A stretch of 9,860 bases of DNA from Alphaproteobacteria bacterium. GTDB lineage: Bacteria > Pseudomonadota > Alphaproteobacteria > Micavibrionales > UBA1664. Of the stretch, positions 5,945 through 9,860 are shown in pieces. The notes beneath the pieces were generated by a model, which was given only the letters and a program-made list of their open reading frames with translations, made no database searches and was not told the DNA's origin. The stretch is from the NCBI GenBank assembly GCA_018969935.1, contig JAGWXJ010000062.1, positions 1 through 9,860 of the forward strand, given 5' to 3'. Both the position numbers and the translations under genes were made by a program. Each line of letters starts with the position of its first letter. Positions within the stretch are counted from its first letter, which is position 1.

Positions 5945-6646
5945 CTACCTGCCCATGGAAAAAACAAGCAATTCCGTAGGCTTAGCAAACGAAATTGATA
6001 CCTCGTCTTCATCCCTGATGCCCAAACCGTCACCATCGGCAAGCGTTTGGCCTTCCCATAAAGCCTGCCCCTCCACAACCTGCACCCACACATCGCGCGT
6101 GTCGGTTTTGGGGAGTGTCAGTGTTTCGCCAGCCTTGAATCGGCCCAGCGATAACGTGGCATCTTGCCTGATAAGCAAGGTGCCGTCGCGCCCATCAGGT
6201 GTAACAAGCGGTACAAGCTGGTTGGTGGCGTCAATATCAAACAGGCTTTTCTCCTGATACGTCGGTGCCTCGTTGCGCACATTCGGCTTTATCCAGATTT
6301 GATAGAACTTCACGGGCAGCACGCTGTCGTCATTATATTCGCTGTGCGTGATGCCTGAGCCCGCGCTCATAAGCTGGATGCTGCCGTAAGGAATGACCGA
6401 CTTGTTGCCAAGGCTGTCGCCATGCGCAAGCCCGCCTTCCGTGACATACGATATGATTTCCATGTTGTCGTGGCTGTGGGGGGCAAAGCCGCCACCGCCC
6501 TCGACTCGGTCATTGTTGATGACGCGTAAATGGCCAAAGCCCATCCACTTTGGGTCGTAATACGATGCAAAAGAGAATGTATGGCCTGATTTCAGCCACC
6601 CAAGGTCGGTGTGGCCTATATCTTTGAAGAGTCTGAGTGTTTTCAT
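5945..6646 (-). CDS. Pirin family protein (YhhW-like bicupin, possible quercetin 2,3-dioxygenase)
   Basis: This is a 233-residue bicupin of normal pirin length. All four metal ligands known from human pirin and E. coli YhhW are present and at matching positions: His57 and His59 in GGFAPHSHDNMEII, and His101 and Glu103 in SAGSGITHSEYN. Other hallmarks are LGWLKSGHTFSFASYYDPKWMGFGHLRVINND (16-46) and the FYQIWIKP strand. Relatives show quercetin 2,3-dioxygenase activity in vitro, but the physiological substrate in bacteria is generally unknown. In the cell, redox or stress sensing through a bound iron is also possible. No signal peptide is seen, so it is cytoplasmic. It is the first gene of the probable four-gene unit ending with trmFO and is divergent from the iron permease gene. 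The start codon is directly preceded by a 16-base palindrome, which leaves little room for a leader. Confidence 0.95.
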   Translation of the reverse strand: MKTLRLFKDIGHTDLGWLKSGHTFSFASYYDPKWMGFGHLRVINNDRVEGGGGFAPHSHDNMEIISYVTEGGLAHGDSLGNKSVIPYGSIQLMSAGSGITHSEYNDDSVLPVKFYQIWIKPNVRNEAPTYQEKSLFDIDATNQLVPLVTPDGRDGTLLIRQDATLSLGRFKAGETLTLPKTDTRDVWVQVVEGQALWEGQTLADGDGLGIRDEDEVSISFAKPTELLVFSMGR

Positions 6647-6647
6647 A

Positions 6648-6663
6648 CCTTCTATATAGAAGG
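6648..6663. promoter_or_regulatory. 16-base perfect palindrome abutting the pirin start codon (candidate operator)
   Basis: CCTTCTATATAGAAGG reads identically on both strands and ends one base before the pirin ATG. It contains TATATA, a plausible -10 element, and supplies the only purine-rich sequence before the start (GAAGG, one base from the ATG). A repressor bound here would block both promoter and start. The regulator is unknown. Confidence 0.45.
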
Positions 6664-6680
6664 GGCTTTAACTTTTTCAA
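6653..6680 (-). promoter_or_regulatory. Candidate promoter for the pirin-GNAT-BPL_N-trmFO unit
   Basis: On the - strand, TTGAAA (6680-6675) and TATATA (6658-6653) are separated by 16 bases. The -10 lies in the centre of the palindrome. Transcription would begin at about 6646, the A of the pirin ATG, giving a leaderless or nearly leaderless message. The hexamer match is moderate. Confidence 0.35.
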
Positions 6681-6683
6681 TCC

Positions 6684-6737
6684 AGACCATTTTGGTCTTG
6701 ATTAAAGTCAAGGCACGCTCTAATAAAAAGGTTAGAG
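6684..6737. promoter_or_regulatory. Three adjacent inverted repeats in the pirin/FTR1 divergent region
   Basis: AGACCA-TTT-TGGTCT (6684-6698), CTTGA-6 bases-TCAAG (6697-6712) and CTCTAA-8 bases-TTAGAG (6718-6737) follow each other with almost no gap. A weak + strand promoter (TTGATT 6698-6703, TAATAA 6721-6726, 17-base spacer) overlaps them. They may be operators, and the third could form an RNA hairpin with AAAAAGG in its loop. None matches a Fur, RirA or Irr consensus well enough to name the regulator. Confidence 0.35.
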
Positions 6738-6764
6738 ATGAAAACCGTTCTCAATTGTAAGTAA
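6738..6764 (+). promoter_or_regulatory. Possible 8-codon upstream ORF in the FTR1 leader
   Basis: An ATG with AAAAAGG six bases upstream opens a reading frame encoding MKTVLNCK and closes with TAA at 6762-6764. The stop overlaps the AAGGA ribosome site (6763-6767) of the iron permease gene. The layout would couple translation of the two. It may be fortuitous given its size. Confidence 0.25.
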
Positions 6765-6775
6765 GGATTCTGCCA

Positions 6776-7558
6776 ATGCTCGAAACCATGACCATCGCTT
6801 TCCGTGAAGGCGTCGAAGCTTTTTTGATTGTCGCCATCTCTTTGGCCTACCTTGTCCGTACGGGCCGCGAAAATCTGAGGAAGCCTGTCTATTGGGGCGT
6901 GGCCTGCGCGCTTGTTTGCAGCGCCGTGTTGGGCATCTGGCTTGAGGAAATTTCCGATAACCCGCTCACGGAAGGCACTCTGGCTGTTATAGCGGGCGTT
7001 ATGGTTGGCACATTCACCATTCATATGCTAAAGGCCGCTAAATCCATGGGCAAGGATATCCGTGACGCCCTCGAGGCCCATGCACAAAAGAACGGCTTTC
7101 TGGCTGCCCTTGGCGTCTTCCTGTTCGTAACCCTCATGATTACGCGTGAAGGCATGGAAACGGTGCTCATGATGTCCGCCGCCGCCTACCAGACAACCGC
7201 AACCCAAATCATCATGGGCGCCATTTTGGGCTTGGCACTGGCTGCCCTTATCGCATGGTTCTGGGTCCGCAAAAGCCACCTCATCCATATTGGGCGCTTC
7301 CTGCAGGTATCGTCCATTTTCCTTGTTATCTTCTCGGCCCAGCTCTTCCTGTATGGCCTGCACGAGCTTTCGGAAACCGGCCTCGTACCGTTGCTGGATA
7401 ACGGCATCTTCCACGAGCTGACCGAAAACATCAGCGATGACAGCGTGATAGCTCACCTGATCAGCTACTCGCTGGTGGCCGTACCCTTCGGCTGGCTGCT
7501 GTTTGTCACGGTCAAGGACAAGCTGGCCAACCGCAACATGCCCGCTGCCGCCCAATAA
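6776..7558 (+). CDS. FTR1-family iron permease (EfeU-like)
   Basis: This 260-residue integral membrane protein is close in length to E. coli EfeU and is predicted to span the inner membrane about seven times. Both iron-coordinating R-E-G-x-E motifs are intact: FREGVE (Arg10 to Glu14) in the first helix and TREGME (Arg124 to Glu128) in the fourth. Between them lie a short polar EEISDNP loop and a cytoplasmic KSMGKDIRDALEAHAQK segment. The C-terminal helix (YSLVAVPFGWLLFVTV) ends in a short basic tail. Family members move ferric ions, often together with a ferroxidase or the EfeO/EfeB proteins; neither is encoded nearby, so this is a stand-alone copy. AAGGA at 6763-6767 with 8 bases of spacing fixes the start. 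It is divergent from pirin, from which it is separated by a region rich in dyad symmetry. Confidence 0.95.
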   Translation: MLETMTIAFREGVEAFLIVAISLAYLVRTGRENLRKPVYWGVACALVCSAVLGIWLEEISDNPLTEGTLAVIAGVMVGTFTIHMLKAAKSMGKDIRDALEAHAQKNGFLAALGVFLFVTLMITREGMETVLMMSAAAYQTTATQIIMGAILGLALAALIAWFWVRKSHLIHIGRFLQVSSIFLVIFSAQLFLYGLHELSETGLVPLLDNGIFHELTENISDDSVIAHLISYSLVAVPFGWLLFVTVKDKLANRNMPAAAQ

Positions 7559-7569
7559 GGCGCATAACA

Positions 7570-7589
7570 GGGATTCCCATAGGTATCCC
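7570..7589. repeat. Imperfect inverted repeat downstream of the FTR1 gene
   Basis: GGGAT and ATCCC flank a 10-base centre with two further pairs (CC/GG), giving an imperfect stem around a CATA loop, 11 bases after the permease stop. No T-tract follows, so it is not a classical intrinsic terminator. It could be a weak hairpin or chance. Confidence 0.25.
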
Positions 7590-7637
7590 GCATCACGTAT
7601 ACTGCTGGGGTGATGATTCTCTCGCTCTGGGGGTAGT

Positions 7638-8210
7638 ATGCGTTTCCTTCAAATCCTTGCTTTCATGGCTGTTATGGTGTGTGGCGCGCAGGCGCTGGCA
7701 CAGGATACGCCGCCCATGCAACCGCTGCCCGAAGCCGCAATGGCCGATGACGCGCCCATCAAGCTCACGCCCGATGGCCCCGCTGTCATCAAATTAAACG
7801 AAGATGCCGCAAGCGTTGTCATCGGCAACCCGCAGCACGCATCAGCCCTGCTTGAAAACCCGCGCCTTCTGATGCTCGTGCCTCAACTGCCAGGCGCCAC
7901 CAAAATCATCGCCCTCAATAAGGATGGCAAAGCCATTCTCAACAAACATGTTCTGGTTAGCTCGGGCAACAGCAGCTACAAACGCATCACCCGCGCCTGC
8001 GCACTTTCCCAGAACGGTACATGCGCCCCCGTTTCCATGTATTACTGCCCCGGCAAATGCTACGAAACCGCACTGCCCGATAGCACGACAGTACAGGCAG
8101 GCGCCACCGGTACGCTTTCAAACCTTCCTACTGACTCAGCCGCGCCGCCCGCAGAAGGCAATGACGACTTGAGCGTCCAAACCAACGACATGACGAGTGT
8201 GCTGCAATGA
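7638..8210 (+). CDS. Secreted Tad-associated protein with pilus-assembly (secretin N-terminal) domain, no secretin domain
   Basis: This is a 190-residue protein. Residues 1-21 form a Sec signal peptide (hydrophobic ILAFMAVMVCGA, cleavage after AQALA), so it is periplasmic. Residues about 40-108 match the N-terminal domain of CpaC/RcpA-type Tad secretins (T2SS-T3SS pilus N-terminal domain): GPAVIKLNEDAASVVIGNPQ, NPRLLMLVPQLPGATKIIALNKDGK, then KHVLV. The BON and secretin barrel domains of full CpaC are absent. Instead a segment with four cysteines follows (Cys121, 129, 137, 141), then a Pro/Ala/Thr-rich tail. The cysteines could form two disulfides. It may act as a periplasmic partner of the pilus secretin; this is inference. 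GGGGGT at 7629-7634 precedes the ATG by 4 bases. The stop overlaps the next gene's start as ATGA, so the two are translated together. Confidence 0.85.
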   Translation: MRFLQILAFMAVMVCGAQALAQDTPPMQPLPEAAMADDAPIKLTPDGPAVIKLNEDAASVVIGNPQHASALLENPRLLMLVPQLPGATKIIALNKDGKAILNKHVLVSSGNSSYKRITRACALSQNGTCAPVSMYYCPGKCYETALPDSTTVQAGATGTLSNLPTDSAAPPAEGNDDLSVQTNDMTSVLQ

Positions 8211-9364
8211 TGGTCCGCGCTTCCCGTATAGCAATTCTTGTGGCCGCCTTGGCCTTGTCCGCATGCCAGACAACGGGCGCAACGCCCAAATCCGCAATGG
8301 CCAAATCCGATAGCAAGATTGCAGGCGCCATGGCCGATGCCGCGCGTGATGCCGCCAACAGCGGTAAAATCGGGGAATCGCTTGCCATCAACGAAAAACT
8401 TTACCGTTCCGACCCGAACAACCAGAGCTTCATACTCGCCTACGCACGTGACCTTCGCCGCGCAGGTAAAGTGGATGATGCGCGCCTCGTAATCCGTACG
8501 CCCGCACTCTCGCCAGATGCCACGGCATCCATGCAAACCGAGGCCGCAATGGTCCTGATAGCCGATGGCGATTACAAGGAAGCCCTGACCTTCGCCGAAA
8601 AAGCCGTGGACAAGGACGCAACGTCGCCCGATGCCCTTCAGGCGCAGGCACTGGCCCTAAGCGGGCTGGGCCGCCACGCAGAAGCCGAGGATGCGTTTAC
8701 AAAAGCCTATACTCTCTGGCCGCAGGCGCGTAACAAGACATCCGTCATCAACAACCTTGCCATGTCGCAGGCAGCGCAAGGCAAAGTGGATGAAGCCAAC
8801 AAGACAATGGCACTCGCAACGGGCGAGGCATTGCGCAGCGAAGTGTATCAAAACAACCGTGCCTACCTGAAAATCCTGCGCGATACCAACGTATCCGAAA
8901 ACGTGACGATGCCGGCCACCATGCCTGCCATGAAAGTCGCAAACGTTACCTCTGATGACCTGAAGGACGAGCCGGTTATTTCCATGAAACCCGCGCACAA
9001 GCCTGAAACGGAAGCAGCCGCCCAACCTGAAAAAACCGCAATGGCTGAACCTGTAAAGCAGGATGTTGCTGAAAAGGTAGCAACCGCAGGCAAGATGAAG
9101 CCCGTGCTTGAAATTCAGAATGGCCAGCGCGATGACATGACAGCAAGCTTCGAAACGCCTGCATCAATCGAACCTGCTGCGGGCACGCCACGCGCTCCTG
9201 AAACTGGCGGCATGGTCGCAACCCCCGTTTCAATGGATACGCAAGCATCAGGCCCTACACCGCTGTTCGAAAAATCCGATCTGCTGGGGATACCCTACAA
9301 AAGCCATACGGGTTTTATGCCGCATAACAACGAAACGCGCCGCCGCTTTGGCATGAATAACTAG
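8207..9364 (+). CDS. tadD: TadD-like TPR lipoprotein with long disordered tail
   Basis: This is a 385-residue predicted lipoprotein. The signal peptide ends in the lipobox LSAC with Cys20, and the mature protein should be anchored by lipid in the outer (or inner) membrane facing the periplasm. Residues about 40-227 consist of TPR-type helix pairs: SGKIGESLAINEKLYRSDPNN, GDYKEALTFAEKAVDKD, GRHAEAEDAFTKAYTLWP and AAQGKVDEANKTMALA. TadD is the TPR lipoprotein of Tad/Flp pilus systems, thought to assist secretin assembly as other pilotin-like TPR lipoproteins do. Residues about 228-350 are low in complexity and rich in Pro, Ala, Glu, Thr and Met. The final 30 residues (from SDLLGIPYK) look ordered again. 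Start may be 8207 or 8210, since two ATGs are adjacent. It overlaps the upstream Tad gene by 4 bases and converges on tadC. Confidence 0.85.
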   Translation: MMVRASRIAILVAALALSACQTTGATPKSAMAKSDSKIAGAMADAARDAANSGKIGESLAINEKLYRSDPNNQSFILAYARDLRRAGKVDDARLVIRTPALSPDATASMQTEAAMVLIADGDYKEALTFAEKAVDKDATSPDALQAQALALSGLGRHAEAEDAFTKAYTLWPQARNKTSVINNLAMSQAAQGKVDEANKTMALATGEALRSEVYQNNRAYLKILRDTNVSENVTMPATMPAMKVANVTSDDLKDEPVISMKPAHKPETEAAAQPEKTAMAEPVKQDVAEKVATAGKMKPVLEIQNGQRDDMTASFETPASIEPAAGTPRAPETGGMVATPVSMDTQASGPTPLFEKSDLLGIPYKSHTGFMPHNNETRRRFGMNN

Positions 9365-9370
9365 GCTGGT

Positions 9371-9860
9371 TTAGTGGCCGGATGATGCGATGGACGCCTG
9401 TATGCCTGCAGGCCCAAGAATAACGATAAACAGCGCGGGCAGGAAAAACACGATCATAGGTACGGTCAGTTTCGGGGGCAGGGCAGCAGCTTTACGCTCG
9501 GCCTCGGCCATACGTGCGTCACGCAGTTCGTCTGCCATTACGCGTAGGGCGCTGGAAATACCCGTACCGTATTGTTCGGCCTGTATCATGGCCGTCGCAA
9601 ACGATTTGGCTCCCCCGCTGCCCACGCGGCGTGCAAAGTCCTGAAATGCCTCGCGGCGGTTGTTCAAAAGGCCAAGCTCGGCACCCAGTTGGCCAAGTTC
9701 CTCCGCCAGTGTGCGTGAGTGCGTGGACATTTCCAAAGCAATACGGTTGATGGAAGCCTCGAGGCTGATACCGCCCTGTACGCAAACAAGCATCATATCA
9801 AGCGCATCGGGGAAGGAGAGGTTGATCTCCGTCTGGCGTTTCTCGATATCGTTTTTAAGC
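9371..9860 (-). CDS. tadC: TadC, Tad pilus inner-membrane platform protein (C-terminal part; 5' end outside window)
   Basis: The frame is open to the window edge (last complete codon 9857-9859), showing 162 residues of the C-terminal cytoplasmic and membrane domain of a type II secretion system F (GspF)-family protein. The segment RQTEINLSFPDALDMMLVCVQGGISLEASI, the QAEQYGTGISSALRVMADELR block and the closing membrane helix KLTVPMIVFFLPALFIVILGPAGI are characteristic of TadC rather than its paralogue TadB. Together with TadB and the ATPase TadA it forms the inner-membrane motor that extrudes the Flp pilus. An in-frame ATG at 9794-9796 lies within the conserved core and is not the start. The gene ends 6 bases from the convergent tadD-like gene. 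tadA and tadB would be expected upstream on the same strand, to the right of the window. Confidence 0.93.
   Translation of the reverse strand, partial: LKNDIEKRQTEINLSFPDALDMMLVCVQGGISLEASINRIALEMSTHSRTLAEELGQLGAELGLLNNRREAFQDFARRVGSGGAKSFATAMIQAEQYGTGISSALRVMADELRDARMAEAERKAAALPPKLTVPMIVFFLPALFIVILGPAGIQASIASSGH

Noticed and set aside
7028..7555. A 175-codon - strand frame opposite the FTR1 gene
   Set aside because: It is fully antisense to a well-defined permease and lacks a ribosome site or recognisable domain.
7570..7589. Intrinsic terminator after FTR1
   Set aside because: The stem is imperfect and no run of T follows, so it is listed only as a repeat.
1..9860. Novel defence island, prophage, CRISPR array or mobile element
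   Set aside because: No nuclease/sensor pairs, recombinases, direct-repeat arrays or terminal inverted repeats are seen. The deoxyribosyltransferase-like gene alone is not evidence of a defence system.

Overview
The window is a compact chromosomal segment, most likely from an alphaproteobacterium. The pointers are a folate-dependent TrmFO, an NDUFAF6-type member of the squalene/phytoene synthase family, an iron-type SodB with alphaproteobacterial-looking motifs, and Tad pilus genes. Order-level placement is not possible from the sequence alone. Genes fill nearly all of it. The longest gap is the roughly 130-base divergent region at 6647-6775, and neighbours often overlap or abut. I see no tRNA, rRNA, transposase, integrase, CRISPR array or phage gene.

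Layout. At the left edge (1-474, +) is the C-terminal part of a probable HD-superfamily hydrolase. Converging on it is an NDUFAF6-like squalene/phytoene-synthase-fold protein (462-1298, -). Divergent from that is sodB (1335-1961, +), followed 4 bases later by a pterin-4a-carbinolamine dehydratase (1966-2265, +). A nucleoside 2-deoxyribosyltransferase-family gene (2253-2906, -) overlaps the dehydratase tail to tail. It shares a short upstream region, with overlapping -10 elements, with a gene for an 80-residue glycine/alanine-rich membrane protein (2994-3236, +).

From 6646 down to 3237 a probable four-gene unit runs on the - strand: pirin, GNAT acetyltransferase, BPL_N-type glutamine-amidotransferase-like protein, then trmFO. 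Divergent from pirin is a stand-alone FTR1-type iron permease (6776-7558, +). Its leader holds inverted repeats and a tiny possible upstream ORF.

The right end is a Tad (Flp) pilus region. A secreted protein with the secretin N-terminal 'pilus assembly' domain but no secretin domain (7638-8210, +) is translationally coupled to a TadD-like TPR lipoprotein (8207-9364, +). Both converge on the 3' end of tadC (9371 to the window end, -), whose upstream partners would lie beyond the window.

Together these are mostly housekeeping and stress genes (superoxide detoxification, pterin recycling, tRNA modification, respiratory-complex assembly, iron uptake) next to an adhesion-pilus locus. I did not find convincing evidence for an undescribed defence or mobile system. 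The points most worth checking are the overlapping divergent promoter at about 2950, the orphan small membrane protein, the leader architecture at 6648-6775, and the cysteine-rich secretin-N-like Tad protein.
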